A stretch of 64,000 nt of DNA from Cyanobacteria bacterium RM1_2_2. GTDB lineage: Bacteria > Cyanobacteriota > Cyanobacteriia > Elainellales > Elainellaceae. The translations under genes and the position numbers were made by a program. Positions 1 through 8,609 of this stretch are shown here, piece by piece (within the stretch, counting starts at the first letter, position 1; each line of letters begins with the position of its first letter). The stretch covers positions 16,658-80,657 of the forward strand of contig JAAUQT010000002.1 in assembly GCA_012033495.1 (NCBI GenBank), given 5' to 3'. The notes beneath the pieces were generated by a model. That model did not search any database, was not told where the DNA came from, and saw only the letters and a list, made by a program, of their open reading frames with translations.

Positions 1-1013
1 GTCAACACATCGGCAATTTCGCGCCCAATGCTGACCGTGAGATAGTCGCGTTCTTGCGACAGCACTTCCTCAAACAGCGGAATCGCCTCATCGGTGTAGT
101 AGTCATCGTCGCTATAGCGCCCAATCGCAATCAAGGAACGCGACAAAATCATCCGGGAATCGCGCCGCCCGCGCAGCGGTTCCAGCACATCTAAGGCTTG
201 GTTAATCTGATCAATCGCCGCATAATTCACCGCCAGTTCTGCCCGCTGCCGGATGGTGATGCCGTCGAGTTCGTTGGATTGACGCAACTCTCGCTCTAGA
301 ATCTGGATGGCGACATCAGAATTGCCCGTTTCCCGCAGCGCCACCGCATAAGCTGTTGCCGAACCGCCCCGAATCACGCCGCCTCGCTCTTGATAACGGC
401 TGAACAGATCCAAACTGCGGTCATAGTCACCGCTGTAGGCAAACACTTCTGCTGCGCCCACTAAGGCTTCGGGGGTTGGTGTGCCTCGCAGCACGATTTC
501 GTAGTCAGCAATGGCAGCGCCAAACCGTCCCTGATAGCCATATAGCAAGGCGCGCTGGCTGCGGGCTTCAGTGTCGCCGGGTTCCAGTTCCAGTAAATAG
601 GTTAAGGCTTCGATGCCGCGTTCCTGCCATTCGGGACGGAAACCGCCCAAGACGCCTAAACTAGAGAGCGCCAGTCGGTTATTGGGGTCGAGGATCAGCA
701 CCCGCCCGTAAGCGCTGAAGGCATCGTCGATTCGCCCGGCCCGACGGTAGGCAATCGCCAAGCCTAACTGGGCATCGACTGAATTGGGACTGGATTGCAA
801 AATTTGCTCAAACTGGACAATCGCCTGATTCACCAAGCCTTGATCCAGCAGAGCATAGGCCGCTTGCACACTGGCTGATCTGACCTGTGCAAGGGCAGGG
901 GGGGAAATCAACGTTAGGGAGAATGTCAGGGAGATAGTTTCCAGGAACACTAAGCCGAGCAAGCCGCTCCACCCTAGACGACTCCAGCTTTGGCTGCGAT
1001 GATGCACGCTCAT
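1..1013 (-). CDS. TPR-repeat protein with signal peptide (3' end outside window)
   Basis: The minus-strand frame is open from an ATG at 1013 to the window edge, so the ORF track misses it. The translation starts MSVHHRSQSWSRLGW, followed by a hydrophobic stretch ending in PPALAQ, a likely Sec signal peptide. After that come repeated TPR-like helices (AAYALLDQGLVNQAIVQFEQ, then LGLAIAYRRAGRIDDAFSAY and others). Its ATG overlaps the stop of the upstream beta-barrel gene as ATGA, which implies translational coupling. Periplasmic TPR proteins paired with outer-membrane barrels occur in exopolysaccharide export (AlgK/AlgE, PelB, BcsC types); applying that role here is inference. The C-terminus is not visible, so further domains cannot be excluded. 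Confidence 0.85.
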   Translation of the reverse strand, partial: MSVHHRSQSWSRLGWSGLLGLVFLETISLTFSLTLISPPALAQVRSASVQAAYALLDQGLVNQAIVQFEQILQSSPNSVDAQLGLAIAYRRAGRIDDAFSAYGRVLILDPNNRLALSSLGVLGGFRPEWQERGIEALTYLLELEPGDTEARSQRALLYGYQGRFGAAIADYEIVLRGTPTPEALVGAAEVFAYSGDYDRSLDLFSRYQERGGVIRGGSATAYAVALRETGNSDVAIQILERELRQSNELDGITIRQRAELAVNYAAIDQINQALDVLEPLRGRRDSRMILSRSLIAIGRYSDDDYYTDEAIPLFEEVLSQERDYLTVSIGREIADVL

Positions 1014-2829
1014 TGCGTCCTCCGAGGTACGAGATCAAAATCAGTCCGAACCCGAACGCCGCCGATGGTTTCCGAGAATTCATCCAATCCTTGGAAGGTG
1101 AATCCTAGGCGCAGTCCGGGTAGAAGGCGGAAGTCATAAAATGCTTCAAACACATCGGGATTATCGCCATCCCGTAGGTCGTCACTCGACAACGCTCGAC
1201 CGTAGGCAACGCCCAACCGATCGGCACTCATAAACACGTCGAGAAAGTTTACGCCAACGCTATAAGTTGTGCCGCCTTCGTCTAATTCGCGGTTGTTATA
1301 CCAGCCATAGCGCCCAAAAATGCCCATGTTGATTTCGGGGATGAAGAACTCAGCGTTGATGCCGTAAGCATCTTCGCGGTCGCCATCTCGCGGGCCAAAG
1401 TCGCCGTTGCTGCGGGCAATTTGAAAGCTTTCCTCAAAGCTGGTGTTGGCTCCGGCATCTTCAGCCGTCACATAAGTGCCGCGAATAATAAAGTTGCCTA
1501 AGCGAGCGCCCACCTCTCCGGCAAAGGCATTCACTTCAAAATCGCTGATGCTGCGATCAGACGAGAACACCGCCGCTTTGACTTCCACTTCGTCGATGAT
1601 TGTCCAGTTCACCAGCGCCCCTTGCCGCGAACCAATTGCCGCAGCCGAAAGCGCCGGATTGGTGGCAAACACCGGGTTGAAGAAATGAGTTGCCGAATCT
1701 TTAGCAAAGCTATTGCGATCAAAATAGGAAGTTAGATCCATTTGCCCGACCACCAGCCGCAGGTTCGGATAATCGGGAAGATAGCCCGTTACATAGAGTT
1801 CGTTGATTTCTAAGCCGTCTCCTGAATCCCCAACAGCCCCGCCTGAGTCGCCAAATACATCGCCTGTCGTGAAATCAACGCTGGCTCCCACCTGCAATTC
1901 CGGCAGAATTGGGTAAACGCCAGTCACCCGTGCCCGCGCTGAATCTTCGCCGCCTTGATAGAGGTAAACGCCTTGAAACTGAAGCGTTGGCTGAGTCACC
2001 GGACGCCGAGAATCGGCCGTTTCAACGGAGGCAGGTGCAACTTCTGGAGAAACTGCCGGGCGCTGAGCCTGAGTCTGAACCGAATCCCGCTGATTGGCAA
2101 CTCGGTTGGGCGGTGGTGGCAAGCTTCCTTCTGCGGTTGATGGCACACTTGGCACAGGCACTCGTTCGGCAATCGCAGGACGCTCGTAGGAGGGCAGCGA
2201 TCGCGGCGGAATGGCAATATTTGGCGGATCGAAGTCAAACCGAGCCGTGGGATTACAGTCTGCCAGACATTCGTTAGCGCTAACGGTGATGTTGGCATTC
2301 GGCAGCGGGTCAGCTTGGCTGATTTGCTCAACTTGCTCAACCTGCTCAACCTGCTCAACCTGCTCAACCTGCGATTGAAAATCGGACTCAGTATTCGCCT
2401 CAACCTCTGCTAAAGGAGCGGCTGGTTCAATGCCAGATGGTTTAACAGCCACGATCGGTTCAGAAACGTCGTACCGATTGATTCGATCTGCTGAACTTGC
2501 AGACTGCCCTTCAGAAGTTGCGTCTGGCTGAGCATGAATCCCACTTGCAACTTGAACTGGCGATCTCTGCTGATTCGGCTTTATGATCGGAGCTGATGAT
2601 TGAAATTGGGTGCAACATCTACCAGAGTGGCAGACTGATCATCACATGTGACCAAGTGGGGTGCAATTAAGCTGTCCACGGCATGGTTTGTCGCTGGAGT
2701 TCGGCCGGGATGAGCCGCTGCTGGAGACGCTACTGCAATTAGATTGAATCCTAAGGAATAAATAATCCAGGAACTGAAAGTCATCCAACCGCCAGGGGGA
2801 ACGGTCTTAGATAGACTAGGCATGATCAC
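1010..2829 (-). pseudogene. Outer-membrane beta-barrel (OprB-like porin) gene, split by a frameshift
   Basis: Two ORFs form one gene. The first (2581-2829, GTG at 2829 or ATG at 2823) encodes a signal peptide ending near ASPAAA plus about 40 residues. The second (1010-2452 in the track) is open upstream to about 2640 without an ATG and continues the same Ser/Pro/Gln-rich linker. Adding one base at the GGG run 2608-2610 joins them in frame (VAPQFQSSAPIIKP). The mature protein has a low-complexity linker with five VEQ repeats and a C-terminal 280-residue barrel-like region with alternating strands and the segment VVGQMDLTSYFDRN, resembling carbohydrate-selective OprB porins. Its stop overlaps the start of the TPR gene. 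Either a sequencing error or a real pseudogene. Confidence 0.7.
2324..2368 (-). repeat. Coding 9-bp tandem repeat, five copies
   Basis: Five adjacent copies of a 9-bp unit (TTGCTCAAC/CTGCTCAAC on the plus strand) encode VEQ repeats in the linker of the barrel protein. Length changes in such an array keep the frame and would only alter linker length. Confidence 0.85.
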
Positions 2830-3136
2830 TCTCTGAAGTAGTAGGAAAGGTTAGCGCTTGAGGGAAATTGTTCTGAACAACCCACACAATTACCCAAAAG
2901 CATTGATGGAATAAATGCGTTGATGTCCACGGTCACGGCGTTACTGTCCCCAGGGTTGATAATTAGCGATAGTTGAACGATTCATCAACACGCTTAAGTC
3001 TAAACTTGAATGCGATCGTTTGAAGCAGAATACAGCCAAATTTCACCCGATCCAGATGTTTTTCAATGCTCGTTGCTAATTTCTCTGAATTCCTATGCTA
3101 TTAATAGACTCCGTTCGATGTATCCTTACTCACGCC
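2830..3136. other. Divergent intergenic region
   Basis: This holds the divergent promoters of the porin and lipoprotein genes. I see no hairpin, RNA gene or clear operator. The track ORF at 3010-3225 is a shadow. Confidence 0.4.
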
Positions 3137-3883
3137 ATGGCTCGTCTCAATCCACTGCAACAGTTGCGACGATCTCTTGTCATGGTAGGGCTGTCCGCGC
3201 TCTTACTAATGAGCAGTGGCTGTAATACTCTTGCTCGGCTGAACCCCACCTTTGCGCCTCGCCCAGTTGATTTAACAATTTTGCGAGTTGAACCTGAAAA
3301 CAGTGGCAGATATAGCGTTTCCGGAAACACAACCCTTCCCGACAAAACTCAGATTACTGTTTCTGCGGTTCGCTACTTTCAGAACGGCACCCAAGCTACG
3401 GGTTCATCTACCCCTGAACGCAACTACGCGATTTTGGATCGGCAAGTTGCAGAGGTGACTCAAGGCAACTGGGAGACGCGATTGAATCTTTGGCAAAGTT
3501 CAGCAAGTGGACAGTTTCAGGAAGCATGGCAAGTCAAATTAGACTCCGAGCAGCGCGTTGAACCTGAAGCAGACGTTACCTTTCTGGCAACCCTTGAACC
3601 CGCTAATCAGCCAGCTTCTCTAAGGAGGCAAGTCGAGGCTTTAGAATCCTCCCAGCAGGTAGCCATTACTCGCTTTACAACCGACGGTGAGCTTTATCTG
3701 CAAGCCGTCAAAACGCTTCCTGTTCCACCACCTCAAGGGGTATCCTCAGCCGTATTCAAGATTGTTAACTCAACACAAGCTGATCAGCCCAAAAAAGCAG
3801 AGACAAACGCTAATGCTTCTGAGGCGCAACAAGTGCAACAACAAATTGATATGCCGCTGTCACCAGATGCCTTTGTTCGCTAA
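3137..3883 (+). CDS. Putative lipoprotein of unknown function
   Basis: I choose the ATG at 3137 (MARLNPLQQL) over the track start at 3095, because it gives a canonical lipoprotein signal: positively charged start, hydrophobic core VGLSALLLM and lipobox LMSSGC. The mature protein would be lipid-anchored at the cysteine. The following roughly 220 residues contain a beta-rich region (SGRYSVSGNTTLPDKTQITV) and a Gln/Ala-rich tail. I do not recognise a family. It is divergent from the porin/TPR pair and convergent with the next gene, with only 2 bp between the stops. A cell-envelope role is an inference from the signal and the neighbours. Confidence 0.75.
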   Translation: MARLNPLQQLRRSLVMVGLSALLLMSSGCNTLARLNPTFAPRPVDLTILRVEPENSGRYSVSGNTTLPDKTQITVSAVRYFQNGTQATGSSTPERNYAILDRQVAEVTQGNWETRLNLWQSSASGQFQEAWQVKLDSEQRVEPEADVTFLATLEPANQPASLRRQVEALESSQQVAITRFTTDGELYLQAVKTLPVPPPQGVSSAVFKIVNSTQADQPKKAETNANASEAQQVQQQIDMPLSPDAFVR

Positions 3884-3885
3884 GC

Positions 3886-4419
3886 TCAAGTCCAATAGCT
3901 TTTAGAAGTGAAGGCTGCTTGAGGTTGCGCTTTGCCATTGGTTTTCTCGCTGCCATTCGACTGTTGTATTACGGTTTCGCTGGACATAACGGTAGTGGCT
4001 GGCTGAACGCTAACCCAAGCGGCTTGCTTTTCATCCTGGTTTTTTCTCTCAGGCAAGAACTGTTCTAACCCAGACGCTTGCAACCGAGTGGGTGAAAATC
4101 TCAAATTTTCAATCAGAGTTTCTTGCTCAGTGAGTTGCTGTTTCAGTGCAGTCATCTGATGATTGACCGTTCCTAGTTTCCGAGCAGATTGGTGCCATCG
4201 CATCACTGCAAGATGAGTGACCCCTGCTCCAATGCTCATCGCCAGCACTAATCCAAGATAAGGTGCAGCGAGTTCCTTAAACTGTCCTGTGAAGACTGGC
4301 TTACTTTCTAGTTGAATTGCAACTGGCTTGGAGCCAAACGTTGCTAGAGGGAGAGTTGCTGCCACAAAAACGGTTCCCGCTAAGAAAACAGAGGACAGCA
4401 AATGCTTGGAAAAACTCAT
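3886..4419 (-). CDS. Membrane protein with coiled coil, unknown function
   Basis: The 177-aa product has an N-terminal hydrophobic segment (SVFLAGTVFVAATLPLA), a second one near residues 53-70 (PYLGLVLAMSIGAGVTHLAV), then a probable coiled coil (NHQMTALKQQLTEQETLIENL) and a polar tail. This layout suggests a membrane-anchored protein with an extended helical domain. No catalytic motif or known family is visible. The gene ends 2 bp from the stop of the convergent lipoprotein gene. Confidence 0.6.
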   Translation of the reverse strand: MSFSKHLLSSVFLAGTVFVAATLPLATFGSKPVAIQLESKPVFTGQFKELAAPYLGLVLAMSIGAGVTHLAVMRWHQSARKLGTVNHQMTALKQQLTEQETLIENLRFSPTRLQASGLEQFLPERKNQDEKQAAWVSVQPATTVMSSETVIQQSNGSEKTNGKAQPQAAFTSKSYWT

Positions 4420-5078
4420 AGTTCAAGCCTTGGTGTTGGATAAGTTAATCGAACTCAACCTAGCAGAGCCAAAAGAGCAACTTATTTGTTCCCCCTTGCT
4501 ATCTTCAAAACCAGAGACACACCCACACTTTGAATGCTAGAAAGCAACGCTCTCTAAAAGTTAAAGTTAATCTGAGAATCCGCGATTTGGCGTAAGGATT
4601 CTACCAAAAACGCAGGTTTTCTTTAAATTTTCTGTGAATTTCGCTGATGAGTAATGTAGGAGAATCTACTGAAAACTTCTCTTAGTCTAGGTTCCAACAC
4701 CTACTTGCAAATCTCGCATCTGGATCTTTGCTCCCCTTTGCCCGTAGCTTCACCAGTTGCTCTACAGCCGCCCTAAGTCAACCGTAGTTTCACCAGTTGC
4801 TCTACAGCCGCCCTAAGTCAACCTGAAATAGCCAACCTAAAAATAGCCAACCTGAATGCTGACTGAAAGACACAGAACAGCGCCCACTCAGCCCACTTGC
4901 CATGATGTAGATCTCACTTTGACCCAATTCTGTATTTACATCAGTCCGTAAATCTATTAGAGTCCAGGATCGAAGAAATTTGCGTAGCCTCCTGGTTTCA
5001 GATCGCGGATCTGTTTCAGAGACTTGCTTGATGACGTACTTCTTCTCATCCTTCCGCCTCACTCCTCCAGCGAACCCC
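4420..5078. other. Intergenic region with tandem direct repeat
   Basis: About 660 bp without a convincing gene. It holds the 40-bp tandem duplication described separately, followed by two copies of AAATAGCCAACCT. The track ORF 4802-5080 is not protein-like. The promoter of the NnrU-like gene must lie at its right end. Confidence 0.5.
4742..4821. repeat. 40-bp direct tandem duplication
   Basis: Two adjacent 40-bp copies beginning CCGTAGCTTCACCAGTTGCT and CCGTAGTTTCACCAGTTGCT differ at one base. The near identity suggests a recent duplication. No coding frame or hairpin gives it an obvious function. Confidence 0.9.
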
Positions 5079-5792
5079 ATGCCTCAAAATTGGCTCTCTT
5101 CAAGTCATCTCATCATGTTCGGACTGCTACTAGGGTTTGCGGTTGCCCATAGCGGTTTAGCAGCTCTGCGCCCTCGTGGTGAGAAGCTCATTGGCCCTAG
5201 GCTCTACCGCATTTTGTTTGCCCTCATCAGCATTCCGTTTGCAACCGTGCTGATCATCTATTTCATCAACCATCGCTATGACGGTTTGCGCCTTTGGAAT
5301 CTTCAAGGCGTTGCCGGAATCGAGCCTCTGGTTTGGATACTGTCGGCAATTTCGTTTTTGTTTCTCTATCCGGCGACCTTTAACCTCCTAGAAGTTGCGG
5401 CCGTTCAAAAACCGCAGGTTCATCTCTACGAAACAGGGATCATTCGGATTACCCGCCACCCGCAAATGGTAGGACAAGTGATTTGGTGTCTTGCTCACAC
5501 GCTATGGGTAGGAACAAGCTTCATGATTGTCACCTCCTTAGGGCTGATTTTGCATCACTTATTCGCGGTCTGGCACGGGGATCGCCGCCTACAGGCTCGA
5601 TATGGCGAATCTTTTGAAACCTTGAAATCTCGCACTTCAGTCATACCTTTTTTAGCGGTTGTTCAAGGGCGGCAAACCCTCACCCTCAAAGAGTTTCTGC
5701 GTCCTGCCTATGGGGGCGTCACCCTATTTGTCCTGATATTTTGGTGGGCACATCCCATAATCATTCGTGCGACAGGCAACGTAGGCTGGTAG
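5079..5792 (+). CDS. NnrU family membrane protein (15-cis-zeta-carotene isomerase-like)
   Basis: From ATG 5079 (MPQNWLSSSH) the 237-aa product has about six hydrophobic segments. It carries the NnrU-family features: HSGLAALR in the first helix region and ITRHPQMVGQ in the middle, whose His is a heme-ligand candidate in plant Z-ISO. The family covers the denitrification protein NnrU and the plant and algal 15-cis-zeta-carotene isomerase, and cyanobacterial members may act in carotenoid isomerisation. The substrate cannot be told from sequence. The track start at 4980 adds 33 residues that do not look conserved. Confidence 0.8.
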   Translation: MPQNWLSSSHLIMFGLLLGFAVAHSGLAALRPRGEKLIGPRLYRILFALISIPFATVLIIYFINHRYDGLRLWNLQGVAGIEPLVWILSAISFLFLYPATFNLLEVAAVQKPQVHLYETGIIRITRHPQMVGQVIWCLAHTLWVGTSFMIVTSLGLILHHLFAVWHGDRRLQARYGESFETLKSRTSVIPFLAVVQGRQTLTLKEFLRPAYGGVTLFVLIFWWAHPIIIRATGNVGW

Positions 5793-5843
5793 CATGATCC
5801 CAAAGCAGATATTAAAATTTGACAGACTGACTTAAGAGGTGTC

Positions 5844-6203
5844 ATGGCGCTAGCAGTGAACGAACTAACCTTTAAACAAGAAGTTTTAGGATCGGCAACC
5901 CCTGTTTTAGTAAATTTTTGGGCCCCCTGGTGTGGCGTTTGCCGAATGGTAAACCCCATGCTGACCGAGATTCAGTCTGAGTGGAACGGTCAAATTAAAT
6001 TAGTCAGTGTTAATGCTGATGAAAACTTACGTCTTGCCAGCCTTCACAAACTCACCACCTTGCCAACGGTGATCCTGTTTGAGCGCGGGCAAGTGCTGTG
6101 TCGGTTAGAACAATTTAAAGGGCGAGATGATTTTCGCCATGCTTCAGCCGATTTACAAAAAAGCCTGGAACAAATTATGCTGCGCTACAGCTATTCTGCT
6201 TGA
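5844..6203 (+). CDS. Thioredoxin family protein with WCGVC active site
   Basis: The 119-aa product has the thioredoxin fold order and a redox motif WAPWCGVC near residues 28-35, then VSVNADEN and the cis-Pro loop TLPTVILF. The usual Pro between the cysteines (WCGPC) is replaced by Val, as in the atypical cyanobacterial TrxC-type class, so redox potential and partners may differ from TrxA or TrxM. An AGAGG ribosome-binding site precedes the ATG. It lies 51 bp downstream of the NnrU-like gene and may be cotranscribed. Confidence 0.85.
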   Translation: MALAVNELTFKQEVLGSATPVLVNFWAPWCGVCRMVNPMLTEIQSEWNGQIKLVSVNADENLRLASLHKLTTLPTVILFERGQVLCRLEQFKGRDDFRHASADLQKSLEQIMLRYSYSA

Positions 6204-6808
6204 GGTCTGCTTGAGGAGATTTCTGAGCCAAGATATGCCTGTAGGGTTGGGGCAGGTTTTGCTTAAGGATTCGTGGCAAAGCGATGATTTCATTACTGAA
6301 CCTGCCCGTACAGGGCTTTTGGCTGCTAAAAATTTCGTGAGGTAGTGCTGCTAAGAGTATCGCGCTGCTGAAGCTCGGCTTGAAAGATGCCAGCCTGTCC
6401 AGGTTGACAGATTGAAAGGTATTGGCTGACAAAATATCAGCTAGAACACTTGCATCTGCCAGTTTTTTATGATTTTCTGATGAGAGGTTTTGTGTTGCTC
6501 AAACCACGATCTGAACAACAGGCAAGTTAACCTCACGCATTAGGGTGTAACACGTAAGTGAGCTAGTCGCAAATTAGCCGCAATTAGCTTCTAGGTGCAA
6601 AGTTGGTCTAGGCTGTATCCATTCAGAATTTTTGATAACAAAACTCAGTCATGTTCTTGATTTGCGACATATGATCGGTCGTCGCTCTTCAGAAATTGAA
6701 ATTCAATTGCAGCTACCAAGTTAAGTTTGAGACGAACGAATCAGGGCAACTATCGGCTGGTGAGACTGCACCAGTCTTATATTCGTTCACCTTATCTTTT
6801 TAGCAACC
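6204..6808. other. Intergenic region with dispersed repeat copy
   Basis: About 600 bp with no convincing ORF. Its left part (6212-6316) carries a degenerate repeat shared with 41142-41255. The right part is AT-rich and must contain the kinase promoter. Confidence 0.5.
6212..6316. repeat. Degenerate dispersed repeat, copy 1
   Basis: Shares TGAGGAGATTTCTGAGC exactly with 41142-41158. The blocks GGCAGGTTTTGC, AAGGAT and an AACC-GCCCG-ACAGGG end follow in the same order in both copies. Both copies are intergenic. Confidence 0.6.
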
Positions 6809-8566
6809 ATGAACGGTTTTCCAGATTTTTCGAGTTATGGCTATCAGGTCGAAAAGGAGTTGGGCTGTAATCGAGCAGGGGGCAGAGTGACCTATCTAGC
6901 TCAAGCAAATGATTCCAACCTGTGGGTAGTCATTAAACAATTTCAGTTTGCTCGCTCGTCCGGCGGTTGGGAAAGCTATGACCTCTATCGTCGAGAGATT
7001 GAAGTTTTGCGCGGGCTGAACCATCCTGGAATTCCCCGATATCTTAACTCGTTTCAAACTGAGGCAGGCTTCTGTATTGTGCAAGAGTACAAGCCTGCTA
7101 TCTCTTTGGGAATTAGCCGCAGCTTTAGCTCAGATGAGATTTGTCAAATTGCTAAGTCTGTTCTAGAAATTTTGGTTTATCTGCAAAACCGAATTCCTCT
7201 TGTCATTCACCGAGATATTAAACCTGAAAATATTTTGGTAGATGAACAGATGAATGTTTACCTAATCGATTTTGGGTTTGCCAGAATTGGCGAAGGCGAG
7301 GTGGGCATCAGCAGTGCGGTGAAAGGAACGCTAGGCTTTATGCCGCCAGAACAGCTATTCAACCGTCAGCTTACCGAAGCCTCTGACCTGTATAGCCTTG
7401 GAATGACGCTGATTTGCTTGCTGACTCGCACAAAATCGGACCAAATTGGCAATTTGATTGACGTTAACTACCAAATTCGTTTCAAACCGCTACTGCCCAA
7501 ACTCAACTTTCAGTGGGCAACCTGGCTAGAAACCCTAGTTGAGCCGAATCTTAAGGCTCGCTATCCAAATGCAAGCGCTGCTCTAGAAGAGATGCCAGCC
7601 ATTCCGTTACGGTCGCCGGAAGTCAAATGCAGTCAAGCCCAGCTTGTGTTTACAGCCGCCAAACTGGGCGAACAGCTAAGCCAAACCATCACAATTGCCA
7701 ACTTCGTGCCCGAAACGCTGCTTCAAGGCGCTTGGGAGGTAGTGGCTCATCCCAGTGACCCGCCCCATACACCCGATGCCCATGCTTGGATCAACTTGCA
7801 TCCAGCAACGTTTAGTGGCAACCAAATTGAGTGTCAGATCTCAGTCAACACCTATAAGCTCATGGCAGGCACGACTTATCAGCGCACGATTCGGCTAAAA
7901 ACCAACGCATTTCCCAAAACTTATACTTTGGACGTTCAAGTCAAAACTGCGCCTGTGCCGATTCAGCATCTCCGCCTACCCTACGGATTTCTGATGCTGA
8001 TTTTCCTGGGCTTTGGGGCGGCTGCTTGGCTGGCGACTTTGGCTCTATTTGGCGTGGAGCTTGCGTTACAAAATTCCATGACGGTCGGGTTTGGCATCAC
8101 TGTGGGAGCAGCAATCGGCTTTCAAGTGGTCACTTGGATGTTGATTACATTGAGAGCAACCGCAGGGGTTATTGCGCCTGTATTGGCTGGATTGCTGTCT
8201 GGATTGTTGGCCTTGCTGAGTGTACTGGTGACAGACATCACCTTAACGACTACACCACTGATGTTGGGCATCGGCATCGGCATTGTTGGCAGTGTGAGTG
8301 CAGGTTTGGCAATTGGGGATGGGATGGAACGGTTAGTGAAGCAAGGTTTCGGTCGTTTTTTTGCTGCAAGTCTTGCTTTTGCAACTGCTGCTGCTGGCTT
8401 TTCCATCGGGTTATGTCTTGCACCGAGATTCATTAACCCTGTCCTAGTTTTAACATCTGGCGGGATTGGCGCGCTATGGACAATCATTGCCGCCTATGTG
8501 CCCCTTCGACGTAAAGAAATGATTGCTGCCTATCGCCAATTTGAGCAGCACTTAATTCGACCGTAG
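6809..8566 (+). CDS. Membrane-anchored Ser/Thr protein kinase
   Basis: The 585-aa protein starts with a Hanks-type kinase domain (about residues 10-270): ATP lysine in VVIKQF (K43), catalytic loop HRDIKPEN (D136), IDFG (DFG at 154-156) and a GFMPPEQ activation segment end. The glycine-rich loop is poor (ELGCNRAGGRV). A beta-rich region follows (about 280-385), then several hydrophobic segments to the C-terminus (FGFLMLIFLGFGAAAW onward), so it is probably an integral membrane protein with a cytoplasmic kinase. It is convergent with the next kinase; the stops are 43 bp apart. Confidence 0.9.
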   Translation: MNGFPDFSSYGYQVEKELGCNRAGGRVTYLAQANDSNLWVVIKQFQFARSSGGWESYDLYRREIEVLRGLNHPGIPRYLNSFQTEAGFCIVQEYKPAISLGISRSFSSDEICQIAKSVLEILVYLQNRIPLVIHRDIKPENILVDEQMNVYLIDFGFARIGEGEVGISSAVKGTLGFMPPEQLFNRQLTEASDLYSLGMTLICLLTRTKSDQIGNLIDVNYQIRFKPLLPKLNFQWATWLETLVEPNLKARYPNASAALEEMPAIPLRSPEVKCSQAQLVFTAAKLGEQLSQTITIANFVPETLLQGAWEVVAHPSDPPHTPDAHAWINLHPATFSGNQIECQISVNTYKLMAGTTYQRTIRLKTNAFPKTYTLDVQVKTAPVPIQHLRLPYGFLMLIFLGFGAAAWLATLALFGVELALQNSMTVGFGITVGAAIGFQVVTWMLITLRATAGVIAPVLAGLLSGLLALLSVLVTDITLTTTPLMLGIGIGIVGSVSAGLAIGDGMERLVKQGFGRFFAASLAFATAAAGFSIGLCLAPRFINPVLVLTSGGIGALWTIIAAYVPLRRKEMIAAYRQFEQHLIRP

Positions 8567-8609
8567 CTCTATCCCTGTAGCCCCATCCCTACTACTGAAG
8601 GTTACAGCC

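Noticed and set aside
1996-2403. 135-aa minus-strand ORF with SRLSRLSRLS repeats
   Set aside because: It is the VEQ tandem repeat of the porin gene read in another frame.
4742-4821. CRISPR-like repeats
   Set aside because: Only two adjacent copies without spacer; a simple duplication.
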